This document shows positions 15,540-24,063 of a stretch of 24,784 bases of DNA, in pieces. Origin of the DNA: CAZWSE01 sp964636575 (lineage in GTDB: Bacteria; Pseudomonadota; Alphaproteobacteria; Rhodobacterales; Rhodobacteraceae); the NCBI GenBank assembly GCA_964636575.1, contig CAZWSE010000053.1, positions 1-24,784 on the forward strand, read 5' to 3'. A program made the translations under genes and the position numbers. Positions within the stretch are counted from its first letter, which is position 1. Each line of letters starts with the position of its first letter. The notes beneath the pieces were generated by a model. It was given only the letters and a program-made list of their open reading frames with translations. It had not been told where the DNA came from and made no database searches.

Positions 15540-15982
15540 GCGGCTGTTTCCTTGTGCCATTCGTATTGAATGTCGGGCAGCTGTTCGTCGTTGGCTGCCC
15601 CTTGGGTGCGCTGGATTTCAGTGAAACCGTGGCGTTCATAGAACCGCTGCGCGCCGTCGTTGGCTTGAAAGGTCCAAAGCTGAAGACGGGGGCTTTGCGC
15701 TTTGAGGTGATTGAGAAGCACCTGCCCTACCCCGCTGCTGCGTGCAGATTGCGTGACATAGACAGCATTCAAGTCAGACCCGTTCAAGGCCGCAAAGCCG
15801 ACAACTGTTTTGCCCCGCTCCGCCACTGTGACCCAGCCGCGATCAATGATGTGCTTGGCATGGGCCAAGTCTTCGGCGGGGGTATGAATGCGCGGCATCC
15901 AAGGGGTTGTATCGACGAACTCGCCCAAGATGCCTGCAACCGCCAGCGCGTCAAACGGTTTTGCCTTCCTCAAGGTTGTCAT
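15536..15982 (-). CDS. GNAT family N-acetyltransferase
   Basis: The 148-aa protein has the single-domain GNAT fold. The acetyl-CoA-binding motif A is VYVTQSARSSGVGQVLLNHL (Q-x-x-x-x-G-x-G type), and motif B is LQLWTFQANDGAQRFYERHGF, with the NxxAxxFYexxGF pattern. The substrate is not predictable. It sits between ycjX and ycjF with ATGA overlaps at both ends (15536-15539 and 15979-15982), so all three proteins are made together. This placement may mean the acetyltransferase modifies a component of the same membrane process, but that is inference. Confidence 0.88.
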   Translation of the reverse strand: MTTLRKAKPFDALAVAGILGEFVDTTPWMPRIHTPAEDLAHAKHIIDRGWVTVAERGKTVVGFAALNGSDLNAVYVTQSARSSGVGQVLLNHLKAQSPRLQLWTFQANDGAQRFYERHGFTEIQRTQGAANDEQLPDIQYEWHKETAA

Positions 15983-17391
15983 AGCCGGTCCCCGATTAGA
16001 AACTGGGCCGCTTTATCGAGCCTGATATGCGGCGGGCCTTCGCCCGGTTTCAATGTCAAAGGTGCAGGCGCAAAGGACATGATTTGGTAGTCCGCATCGA
16101 GCCATTTTTCGGCCCCGTCCCGCGCAGGTGTCAGCAGATGCGACGGGTCATCGGGTAGCTCTCCGGGGTAGAAGGCGGCCTGTTTGCCACTGTCGAGCAG
16201 CGTTCCGCGCACCACGTCCAAATCAGTGCCGTTGTGATCGCGGGTTTCTTCGACGGTGGCCCGCAGGCTTGCTATCGCCATCGCGGCGGTGTCTGCCCCT
16301 GCAAAGCGGGCTTTGTCGCGGGCTTCGCGGGTCAAAGCCTCCATGATTGCGGTCATGCGTTTGTGTTGGCGATGGTGCAAATGGTCGGCCTTGGTGGCGG
16401 CGAACAAAATCCGTTCTACCCGCTTGCCGCGCAGAAGCTGGGTTAGAAAGGCATTGCGACCGGGGCGAAAGGCGCCAAGTAGATCGGCCATCGCGGTGCG
16501 CATATCCTCGACCGCTTCCGGGCCTTTGTGAATCGCGCCGAGGGCATCGACCAAGACGACCTGCCTGTCGATCCGCGCGAAATGATCTCGAAAGAAGGGT
16601 TTGACGACGCGGGATTTGTAAGCTTCAAACCGGCGTTCCATCTCGCGGCGCAAGGACCGTCGGGGGCTGTCTGTTTTGGGCAGCGGCGCAAAGGTCAGCA
16701 CAGGCGATCCGGCCAGATCACCGGGCATCAGGAACCGACCAGGGGTGCAATCATAGAACCCGTCTTTGCGCGAGGCATGCAGGTATTCTGTGTAGCTTGC
16801 TGCCAAATCTTGCGCCACGACTTCATCCAAACGTGCAGACGGATCAATGCCTTGCAAGATGTCGTTAAAGCGCTTCGCTTGGCTGCGTTTGCTCACACGG
16901 GCCAGTGTTTGCGTCGACCATTCGTCATAGGTTTTATCCAACAGCCCCAGATCGAGAAGCCATTCGCCGGGGTAGTCCACGATGTCGATATGTACCGTGC
17001 GCGGGCCTTGCAAGCCAGACAGCAGCCCGTTTGGTTTCACCTTCAGAGACAACCGCAATTCTGAAATTGCACGCGTGCTTTCAGGCCAATGCGGTTTGGC
17101 GGCGGTCAATGCGGCAAGATGGGTTTCATAGTCGAACCGTGGCATCGTGTCGTCAGGTTGCGGCTGCAAGTAGGCCGCTGAAATGCGCCCTTCGGCGGCG
17201 GCGATCAGTTGTGGCATCCGCCCCTGATCCAGCAGATTGGCCACCAGTGAAGTGATAAACACCGTCTTGCCAGAGCGTGCCAGCCCCGTAACCCCAAGTC
17301 GGACCACAGGTTCAAAGAACGTCTCATTGACCGTGTCTTGTACATTTTCAACAGCCCGAAGCGCGCTGTCGGCAATCGTTGAAATGACCAA
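15979..17391 (-). CDS. ycjX: YcjX family P-loop protein (DUF463)
   Basis: This ATP/GTP-binding protein begins with a short helix and then RLGVTGLARSGKTVF, with Walker A GLARSGKT (36-43 from the chosen start). A later aspartate in DYPGEW probably serves as the second metal/nucleotide site. With the TTG at 17389-17391, preceded by AGGGGG at five bases, the protein is 470 aa, close to E. coli YcjX. An ATG at 17457 is in frame and would give 492 aa, with AAGGGGG at eleven bases; the extra stretch also lies in the divergent region before truA, so the TTG is preferred. It heads the coupled operon with the GNAT and YcjF-like genes. Confidence 0.87.
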   Translation of the reverse strand: MVISTIADSALRAVENVQDTVNETFFEPVVRLGVTGLARSGKTVFITSLVANLLDQGRMPQLIAAAEGRISAAYLQPQPDDTMPRFDYETHLAALTAAKPHWPESTRAISELRLSLKVKPNGLLSGLQGPRTVHIDIVDYPGEWLLDLGLLDKTYDEWSTQTLARVSKRSQAKRFNDILQGIDPSARLDEVVAQDLAASYTEYLHASRKDGFYDCTPGRFLMPGDLAGSPVLTFAPLPKTDSPRRSLRREMERRFEAYKSRVVKPFFRDHFARIDRQVVLVDALGAIHKGPEAVEDMRTAMADLLGAFRPGRNAFLTQLLRGKRVERILFAATKADHLHHRQHKRMTAIMEALTREARDKARFAGADTAAMAIASLRATVEETRDHNGTDLDVVRGTLLDSGKQAAFYPGELPDDPSHLLTPARDGAEKWLDADYQIMSFAPAPLTLKPGEGPPHIRLDKAAQFLIGDRL

Positions 17392-17492
17392 AGTGGCCCC
17401 CTGCTCGTTACCCTCGGCCCCAAGATAGGCGCGGGCGGCGACCGTTACCAGAGCCATTGAACAGGCTGCCCCCTTCCGCTAGGAGGCGGATC

Positions 17493-18248
17493 ATGCCCAG
17501 ATACGCGCTTAAAGTTGAATATAACGGTGGTCCTTATGTCGGGTGGCAGCGCCAGACCGATCTGACAACCGTGCAGGGCGAGATTGAAAAAGCCTTGGCC
17601 AAGCTGGAACCCGCAGAGCATAAGATTGCTGCGGCCGGTCGCACCGATCGCGGCGTGCATGCCTTAGGTCAAGTGGCCCATTGCGATCTGGACCAAGACT
17701 GGAACCCGTTTCGCTTGTCTGAGGCGTTGAATTACCACCTGAAGCCTAATCCGATTGCCATTGTCGGCTGTGCCGCCGTTGCGGATGACTTTCATGCCCG
17801 GTTCTGGGCACAGGACCGACGGTATTTGTACCGGATTTTGCCCCGTCGTGCGCCCGCAACGGTACGCGCGGGTTTTGTCTGGCAAGTCTCAAGCCCATTG
17901 GACATTCCCGCCATGCAAGCCGCCGCGGATGTGTTGATTGGCAACCATGATTTCACGACCTTCAGGTCCACCATTTGCCAATCCAAAAGCCCCGTCAAAA
18001 CGCTTGATCTGCTGGATATCGAGCAGGTTGACGATGAAATTCATTTCCACGTTCAAGCGCGGTCGTTCCTGCACAATCAGGTGCGCAGCTTTGTCGGCAC
18101 GCTGGAAGGCATTGGCCGCAAGGGCAAGCCCCCACAGGTCATGCAGGATGCCTTGGATGCGCGGGATCGGTCTGCCTGCGGGCCTGTTGCGCCCTCGGAC
18201 GGGTTGTACTTGGAAAACGTCAGCTATGACGTTGATCCCTTCACCTAA
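17493..18248 (+). CDS. truA: tRNA pseudouridine(38-40) synthase TruA
   Basis: The 251-aa enzyme converts uridines 38-40 in the tRNA anticodon arm to pseudouridine. The catalytic aspartate is D52 in AGRTDRGVHALGQVAH, and VEYNGGPYVGWQRQ (9-22) and RSFLHNQVRSFVGTLEGIGRG-like segments complete the family pattern. The ATG at 17493 follows AGGAGG by seven bases, a strong ribosome-binding site, so an in-frame ATG at 17457 is rejected. The gene is divergent from ycjX with about 100 bases between, and convergent with the DUF3726 gene, whose stop overlaps its own by four bases at 18245-18248. Confidence 0.95.
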   Translation: MPRYALKVEYNGGPYVGWQRQTDLTTVQGEIEKALAKLEPAEHKIAAAGRTDRGVHALGQVAHCDLDQDWNPFRLSEALNYHLKPNPIAIVGCAAVADDFHARFWAQDRRYLYRILPRRAPATVRAGFVWQVSSPLDIPAMQAAADVLIGNHDFTTFRSTICQSKSPVKTLDLLDIEQVDDEIHFHVQARSFLHNQVRSFVGTLEGIGRKGKPPQVMQDALDARDRSACGPVAPSDGLYLENVSYDVDPFT

Positions 18249-18700
18249 TCGTTGTCGGTCAACCCCGCACCGGCCCCTGAAAGGCGAGATGCCTCAGAGG
18301 CTGGCACGTATGTTTTGGCGGCCCACGTTTCTAGTTGCGCCCAAAGTGCGTCCGGCACAGTTTGCGGGCCTGTTGCGGGTGTCATGGGCGGGTTCGAGGA
18401 CAGATGCAAAACCCCGTCTTTAAAATCAAAGGTCAACCCTTGTGCGGCGGCCAAGCAATTCAAAGCAGTCATTGAAGTCTTGGCGGGCGGCGGCGCGGGG
18501 CTCCCTGTAATGGCGTCATCGATAGCGGCTTGCGCCTCGGTACATGCGCCATCAATAAGATGAGCGACTTCCTGCAAAGCGTTGCTTTCAATAAAGAAAG
18601 GTACGGCACGCGCCAAGTCTTCGCCGACTCCTAAAGGCACACCTGCACCCCGTGCAGCTTTCAGGACCATCCCTTGGATTTCGTTGATCGAGCGTTTCAT
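18245..18700 (-). CDS. DUF3726 family protein
   Basis: The 151-aa protein starts MKRSINEIQGMVLKAARGAG, the usual opening of the DUF3726 family as I recall it, then has helical Ala-rich stretches with no catalytic motif visible. The function of the family is unknown. The ATG at 18698-18700 overlaps the stop of the 550-aa gene (ATGA), so it is chosen over the ATG at 18724. It is the third and last gene of the dipeptidase operon and its stop overlaps the truA stop by four bases on the other strand. Confidence 0.75.
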   Translation of the reverse strand: MKRSINEIQGMVLKAARGAGVPLGVGEDLARAVPFFIESNALQEVAHLIDGACTEAQAAIDDAITGSPAPPPAKTSMTALNCLAAAQGLTFDFKDGVLHLSSNPPMTPATGPQTVPDALWAQLETWAAKTYVPASEASRLSGAGAGLTDND

Positions 18701-20349
18701 GACATCCCGAAGGACGGCAGCCACCAGTCATCTGCGCGGTGCAATTCGTCCCAAAGGGGTGCACCCTGTGCCAGTGTGATGCGCGTCCAACGGTCGGATT
18801 TTGGATCGAACTTTGCGGCCCCGAAATAGGACAGTTTGCAGCGCAGCATGTCGATGGGGCGGCAGGTGTCGGCGATCAGATTATCGCGGATTTCGGCGTA
18901 GGGATGATGCGCAAGCGCCTGCACGCGGCGCAGGGCAAAACGGTGTTCGGGGTGGAGTTTTAAGAACGCCGCAACAGTGCCGCTTGCGCCGTCCAACGCT
19001 GCATCAAGAGCCTTTACCGACCGCGCCACGTCAAGCGGGCTTTCCAGATCGGCGCCTTCTTCTTCAAAACGGTTGCCCAAGCGCGGTTCCAGCTTTTCCT
19101 CTGAGACGTACCAAAACTGTGCGCAGTTCTTTCGGTCATTGTAGTCGCGGGCCACAGCCCAATCCCAATCGCGGGCGATCAGGCTTTGCACTTCGGCCAG
19201 ATCCATCGCCGGATCAAGGCGCGGCTCAAACGGGGTTGCCATACAATCGGTCAACCCGTCCACCAGATCACCAAAGGGTTCGATCACGAAGCTTGCGACC
19301 AGTTCTTGCAGATCAAGGCTTCCCTGCTGGCTGGCCTCGACCAATGCGTTGATCGGATAGGCGTCGGCCATCGCCTCGGGTGTCATCAAACCCACCAACT
19401 GCGGCCATTCGTGGCGCAGTGTTTGGATTGCGCTTTGCGCGTCCGGGTCGGGCACGTTCCATTCGGACAGATGCTCGGCCACCCGCTCCGCCAGCGTATA
19501 AAGGCGCGCAATTTGAGTGTGATCGAGGTATTCAACCCCCCGCACCCGCGCCAGCGCCGTTTCCCGCACCTGCATCCAAGCGTCGAGCAAGAGCGGATGC
19601 GACACCAAAAAGGGTGCCATGCCAAGTCCGGTCGAATTGCCAATGCCAAGGTGGCGTTTCAGCTTGGGATCAAGTGTGCCACCGCCCACATATTCGACCA
19701 AATCATGGGTGAAGCCACGGATCAGCCAGACGGTCAGCATTTCCGCCATGAAGGGGCCGGACAGCCCCGGTCTTTCCATAATCCGCCCACGGTCTGCGAT
19801 GCCAAATTTGCCGTTGCCGTAGACGGCAGTGGTGCGCATCAGATAGCCCACTTGGCCGATGAGACCCGCGTCGGGTTGCTGGCCTGATTTCAACGCCTCA
19901 ATCACATGAGCAAAAAGCCGTACAGATTTGTTTGCGCGGGACAAAACCAGATCACGCTCGGTAAACCGTGCCGCTTCTTGCTTTGGGGCAGCTGTACAAA
20001 TGCGCTCGATTTCAGCTGCATCGGGCACCCCGTCATACAGCACATAAGCGGTGTCCCAAGCGGTCGCGATCACGCGGTCGGTGCGCATGTCGTCGGGCAG
20101 ATCGGTCGACACGGCGACAAGGCTGTAAGTGTGCCCGCCAAGATCAACACTATAGACCGCATGGCCGAACCCATCGGCGTCCATGTTCCAGACCGGCCTT
20201 GTGACTTTGGCCTGCTCATCCCGCAGCCGCCGCAAAAGCGTTGGCAGGAAAGACAGCCGTGTCGGGAAAGACGCGCCCATCCGTTTGAGCCGCATGACCT
20301 CGCGCGGGGAGCGGGGCGGAAATGTCAGTTTCTCGGGGAAGTCCTTCAT
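18697..20349 (-). CDS. Unrecognised conserved 550-aa protein
   Basis: I do not recognise this 550-aa protein. It is soluble-looking, with no signal peptide and no transmembrane helix. It contains a strongly basic N-terminal segment (KLTFPPRSPREVMRLKRMGA), Gly-rich and Asn/Arg-containing stretches at about 190-265 (TTAVYGNGKFGIADRGRIM; EYVGGGTLDPKLKRHLGIGNST) that read like a conserved ligand-binding core, a Trp-rich middle, and a C-terminal pair of His (LAHHPYAEIRDNL). The frame is fully open with codon use like its neighbours, so it is expressed. Start ATG overlaps the dipeptidase stop (20346-20349) and its stop overlaps the DUF3726 start. It is probably functional together with them. Confidence 0.75.
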   Translation of the reverse strand: MKDFPEKLTFPPRSPREVMRLKRMGASFPTRLSFLPTLLRRLRDEQAKVTRPVWNMDADGFGHAVYSVDLGGHTYSLVAVSTDLPDDMRTDRVIATAWDTAYVLYDGVPDAAEIERICTAAPKQEAARFTERDLVLSRANKSVRLFAHVIEALKSGQQPDAGLIGQVGYLMRTTAVYGNGKFGIADRGRIMERPGLSGPFMAEMLTVWLIRGFTHDLVEYVGGGTLDPKLKRHLGIGNSTGLGMAPFLVSHPLLLDAWMQVRETALARVRGVEYLDHTQIARLYTLAERVAEHLSEWNVPDPDAQSAIQTLRHEWPQLVGLMTPEAMADAYPINALVEASQQGSLDLQELVASFVIEPFGDLVDGLTDCMATPFEPRLDPAMDLAEVQSLIARDWDWAVARDYNDRKNCAQFWYVSEEKLEPRLGNRFEEEGADLESPLDVARSVKALDAALDGASGTVAAFLKLHPEHRFALRRVQALAHHPYAEIRDNLIADTCRPIDMLRCKLSYFGAAKFDPKSDRWTRITLAQGAPLWDELHRADDWWLPSFGMS

Positions 20350-21401
20350 GATTGGGCCTCAAAACTGTCGGCATAGAACCGGTGCCAGTTGCCGCCCATG
20401 ATCCCGTCGACATCCGCCACTGATAACCCCGCGTCCAGCAGCCCTTGCCGAATGTTTCCGAAATCGCGGTTGTCGTTGAACCATGTTGGCATGGGCGGGA
20501 AACCCGCATTGCTGGCAGAGCCTTCGCCATAGTCTATCACCTTGGACCAGCGCCCAACGCGCATCCATTCCACGATGCTGTCCGGCTGGTCTTGGCACAG
20601 GTCTGTTCCAATCCCCAGATGCTGCGCCCCGTAGCGCGATGCGGCCTCGGCGATCATGCCGCAAAAGCCTTCAAGCGTGCAGTCGCTGCCCCCGTCCAGA
20701 TGATGCGGGTAAACTGAAAAGCCAAGCATCCCGCCCGCCGCTGTCAAAGCCTTCAAAACGGTGTCTGATTTGTTGCGCAGCGCCGCGTGCCACCAATGGG
20801 GGTTGGCATGAGTGATGGCGATGGGGCGGGTCGAATGGTCAATTGCCTCTAACGTTGACCGCTCGCCCGAATGAGACATATCCACGACCATCCCGACGCG
20901 GTTCATTTCCGTCACCACCTGTTTGCCCATGCGGGTCAGGCCGGTGTCGTCGTCCTCATAACACCCCGTCGCGAGCAAGGACTGGTTGTTGTAGGTCAGT
21001 TGCATGAACCGGATGCCAAGTTGATGGCAAATCTCAACCAAGCCGATATCGTCTTCAATGGGGCTGGGGTTTTGAAACCCGAAGAAGATCGCAGTGCGGC
21101 CGGTGTCTTGGGCACGGGTCACATCTGCGGCTGTGCTGCCTTTGAAGATCAAATCGGGATGGGCTTCGAACCAGCGGTTCCACTGTTCGAGGTTCAGCAC
21201 CATCTCACGAAAGCTCTCGTGATAGGCGATTGTCACATGCACCGCATCCACGCCCCCTGCCCGCATCTGTTCAAAGACTTTGGGAGAGAAATTGGCGTAT
21301 TGCAGGTTGTCTATCAAAGGCGATGTCATGGGCGCAGTAGTGCACATTGCACCGCTTTTGCACAATTGATTTTCCGACAGTTTTGCGGACAATTGGGACA
21401 T
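20346..21401 (-). CDS. M19 (membrane/renal) dipeptidase family protein
   Basis: The 351-aa protein belongs to the M19 amidohydrolase superfamily. Seen: GFQNPSPIEDDIGLVEICHQLGIR (with E116 as probable bridging metal ligand), LTYNNQS, DMSHSG (H177), THANPHWW (H198) and GTDLCQD. The N-terminal H-x-D of the family (usually DGHND) is replaced by IDNLQYAN (30-37), so one metal site is altered. This arrangement resembles M19-like proteins in glycine-betaine/dimethylglycine clusters of pseudomonads, as remembered, not searched. The ATG at 21401 has GAGG eight bases upstream; ATG at 21329 would match homologues better. No signal peptide is seen, so a cytoplasmic location is likely. First gene of the operon. 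Confidence 0.85.
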   Translation of the reverse strand: MSQLSAKLSENQLCKSGAMCTTAPMTSPLIDNLQYANFSPKVFEQMRAGGVDAVHVTIAYHESFREMVLNLEQWNRWFEAHPDLIFKGSTAADVTRAQDTGRTAIFFGFQNPSPIEDDIGLVEICHQLGIRFMQLTYNNQSLLATGCYEDDDTGLTRMGKQVVTEMNRVGMVVDMSHSGERSTLEAIDHSTRPIAITHANPHWWHAALRNKSDTVLKALTAAGGMLGFSVYPHHLDGGSDCTLEGFCGMIAEAASRYGAQHLGIGTDLCQDQPDSIVEWMRVGRWSKVIDYGEGSASNAGFPPMPTWFNDNRDFGNIRQGLLDAGLSVADVDGIMGGNWHRFYADSFEAQS

Positions 21402-21567
21402 TCATCGCGCCTCAAACGCCGCGCCTGCAATCGGCAGCATTGTAACACTTTGCCATAGAATGACCGCCCAAAGCCCCATTCCGCTGCATAACCTTCGACA
21501 GAGCGATCTCTGTTTTGTTAACCTTTTCGCAAAACAAGACAAAAAGCAGATTTGAGGAGAGCAGGAC
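21402..21567. promoter_or_regulatory. Divergent intergenic region between dipeptidase operon and RTX gene
   Basis: This 166-base AT-richer gap separates the divergent dipeptidase operon and the RTX gene. It ends with the strong ribosome-binding site GAGGAG (21554-21559) eight bases before the RTX ATG. A TTAACC half-site (21518-21523) lacks a partner at the right spacing, so it is not called a CtrA box. Promoters are not assigned. Confidence 0.4.
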
Positions 21568-23925
21568 ATGCCAGTCGTTTCAGACTTCGAAGGTGGTGTT
21601 GGGGTAGATGGGTGGACGTCGTTTGGTGGCGGCACGCTGGCTTCAGCCACGGATGGGCTGCGTACAGTCCTGCAAACCACGGACACCAACGCAAACAGCG
21701 ATCATACGCTCGTCGCTCCATCCAAGTTTCTGGGCGACCAGGACGAATATTTTGACGGGACGTTGTCCTTTGACATGCGCGTGCTTGATGGGAACGGCGA
21801 CCGCGAAGGCACGGATGTGTTTTTCTTCGGCGGTGTCGGCAACGGCGCCCCGCGTGCGATGGTTTATGAGATCACGGTGCTGCCGTCTTCGGACTGGACG
21901 ACATACACCATTGATCTGAACGAGACTGCAAACTGGCGGTCTTCCACAGGTGCCCTTCTGTCAGAAGCTGAGATCGAAAATACTCTGCGCAATATCACCA
22001 CCTTTGGTATTCGCACCGATTGGGGCGCGGGCTCGGGCGATCAAACCCAGATCGACAATATCCGCTTTGACACTGGCACCCGTGAGACAAGCAATGCCAC
22101 CACGATCACCAGCGGCGATTTTTCGGGATTTGGCTTTGTTGGTCCGGTGGCGGATTTGGGTGTGGTCACAACCACGCAATCCGCGATCCTTGGCACGGAT
22201 TACTTTGGATATGCAGACTATCAGGAACAGGACAATGACCCCCTTGGCCATTACACCCTTCCAGGCCGATATCTGGGCGACAAGACAGCCTTCTATGGCG
22301 GGTCCCTAACATGGCAGATTGGCCATTCACAGTCTGATCCGGCCACCCAAGAAGATGATGTGATCCTGATCGGTGACGGGCGCGAGCTCAGCTTTAACGT
22401 CAACTCCGGCACCCTGTCGGGCTTTCGCACGCGATCGGTTGAGCTGTCAGAGGCGGGGTGGATCAATGTCGAAACCGGCAATGCCGCCACAGAAAGCGAG
22501 ATGCGCGATACGCTGGAAGATCTCGATCAGATCTGGATCAGGGGGTATCAGGGCGGCACGGGCGACTTTGGCGGCATCAAAGAGGTCATCATGGAGGTCG
22601 CCCCTGCCCCCACAATCACCGTGCGCAACGACATCGGAACCGTCATCGACGAAGGTCGCAGCCTGCGTGACGCTTTGACCGCCGCGACCGAGGGCAGCAC
22701 AATCACAATGGCATCCTTGTCGACCGATGGTGGCGGTTGGACCCCACCGGGCAGTGTCAGCCCGCTCAATTCATTCGTTGGCACCGTGTCAGCTGATGCC
22801 ATCACGATGGTTTTCGATTTTCCGGTTCTGGCCAGTTGGACACTTGGCACAGGTGTCGACAGTTTTACCGCAACAGGTGACATTGAAAACGATGTAAATG
22901 GCAACGCCCGCGACAACGTCTTCTATGGCGGATCGCGCGACCAGTTTTTTGATGCGAATGTCGGCAACGACACCTTTGTCATCGACACCTCTGGCGAGGG
23001 CACCCATACGTTTGAAGGCGACGGCGGGACTGACACGATTACTTTCGTCAATTCCACCCAAGGCATCAGCATGAACATGGCCACGGGCGAAGGAACCTCG
23101 GGCAATGCCACGATCATTCTCGATCAGGTTGAGAACGTCACAGGATCAATCTTTGGCGATTACTTGGTCATGGATGGCGCCGACAACCGTATTCGCACGC
23201 TGGGTGACTACGACTGGGTCGTGGGCAGCGACGGGGCCGATTACTACGACGGCGGCAACGGGCGCGATATGATTTCGTATCAGAACGCGAGCGCGGGCGT
23301 GACCGTTGATCTCGGCATCCAGCGCGGCACAGGCGGGCAAGCCGACGGCGATCGCTATGTCAGCGTCGAGCGTGTGACAGGGTCAGGCCATGCCGACCTG
23401 TTCTACGGCGGCGACGGCCAAGAAGATTTTCGGGGCCTCGGTGGCTACGATTGGTTCAACGGCTCCGGCGGCGGCAAAGACCGCTATGACGGCGGGTCGG
23501 GGCTGGATACGGTGTCCTACGCCAGCTCGACGGCTGGAGTTTCGGCGTCATTGATCGCTGAAAAAGGCTTTGCGGGAGACGCAGCGCGCGACCTTTACAC
23601 TTCTATTGAGAACCTGACGGGCAGCAACTTTGATGACATCCTGACAGGCGACAACGGCCGCAACGTGCTGCGCGGGTTCTATGGCGAAGACGAGTTGCGC
23701 GGCAACGGCGGCGTGGACCGGATCACAGGCGGCGGGTCGGATGACTTGATCGACGGCGGGTCAGGCTGGGACTACGCGTTCTTTTCCGGCAACCAGTCGG
23801 AATACGATATCTACGAAGTTGGCAATGCGACCATCGTGGACCGTATTCTGGCAGGCGGCGATGGTCGTGATGAGCTTTACAACATCGAGGTTCTGGTCTT
23901 CGCGGATGGGGATGTGTTTTTGTAA
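21568..23925 (+). CDS. RTX-type calcium-binding protein with two laminin-B-like domains
   Basis: The 785-aa acidic protein has no N-terminal signal peptide and ends in a C-terminal FADGDVFL segment. It is thus a probable type I secretion substrate. Layout: two related laminin-B-like domains (about 5-168 and 183-345; compare FLGDQDEYFDGTLSFDM with YLGDKTAFYGGSLTWQI); a linker domain (350-440); then Gly/Asp-rich RTX repeats from about 445 to 735, including GGSGLD, GDNGRN and GGGSDD. Three modules near D489, D567 and D647 repeat every 78-80 residues, each of the form aromatic-x2-S-x-x-G-V, ending in ENxTGS-like. Secretion is by inference from the RTX type; transporter genes are not in view. Confidence 0.85.
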   Translation: MPVVSDFEGGVGVDGWTSFGGGTLASATDGLRTVLQTTDTNANSDHTLVAPSKFLGDQDEYFDGTLSFDMRVLDGNGDREGTDVFFFGGVGNGAPRAMVYEITVLPSSDWTTYTIDLNETANWRSSTGALLSEAEIENTLRNITTFGIRTDWGAGSGDQTQIDNIRFDTGTRETSNATTITSGDFSGFGFVGPVADLGVVTTTQSAILGTDYFGYADYQEQDNDPLGHYTLPGRYLGDKTAFYGGSLTWQIGHSQSDPATQEDDVILIGDGRELSFNVNSGTLSGFRTRSVELSEAGWINVETGNAATESEMRDTLEDLDQIWIRGYQGGTGDFGGIKEVIMEVAPAPTITVRNDIGTVIDEGRSLRDALTAATEGSTITMASLSTDGGGWTPPGSVSPLNSFVGTVSADAITMVFDFPVLASWTLGTGVDSFTATGDIENDVNGNARDNVFYGGSRDQFFDANVGNDTFVIDTSGEGTHTFEGDGGTDTITFVNSTQGISMNMATGEGTSGNATIILDQVENVTGSIFGDYLVMDGADNRIRTLGDYDWVVGSDGADYYDGGNGRDMISYQNASAGVTVDLGIQRGTGGQADGDRYVSVERVTGSGHADLFYGGDGQEDFRGLGGYDWFNGSGGGKDRYDGGSGLDTVSYASSTAGVSASLIAEKGFAGDAARDLYTSIENLTGSNFDDILTGDNGRNVLRGFYGEDELRGNGGVDRITGGGSDDLIDGGSGWDYAFFSGNQSEYDIYEVGNATIVDRILAGGDGRDELYNIEVLVFADGDVFL

Positions 23926-24063
23926 GCAACTCTTTTGAGTCAAGCTTCATGCTCCATGGCGCAACGTCTTTTCGATGCGCCATACTATCGCCCCAAAGGG
24001 GTGTGATGATCTCGATCTCAACCGAAAAATGCATCGATCACCATAGGTTATGAAGCCAAGAGT
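23926..24063. other. Intergenic region with inverted repeat between the two RTX genes
   Basis: ATGGCGCA (23956-23963) pairs exactly with TGCGCCAT (23976-23983) around 12 bases. CCCC-AAA-GGGG follows at 23991-24001. Neither is followed by a T-tract, so these are candidate RNA stem-loops or weak terminators after the first RTX gene. No other feature is visible, and the ribosome-binding site of the next gene is weak. Confidence 0.4.

Noticed and set aside
21460..21555. 31-codon frame directly before the first RTX gene
   Set aside because: No ribosome-binding site, and its stop overlaps the RTX Shine-Dalgarno sequence; the coding look is weak and short enough to be chance.
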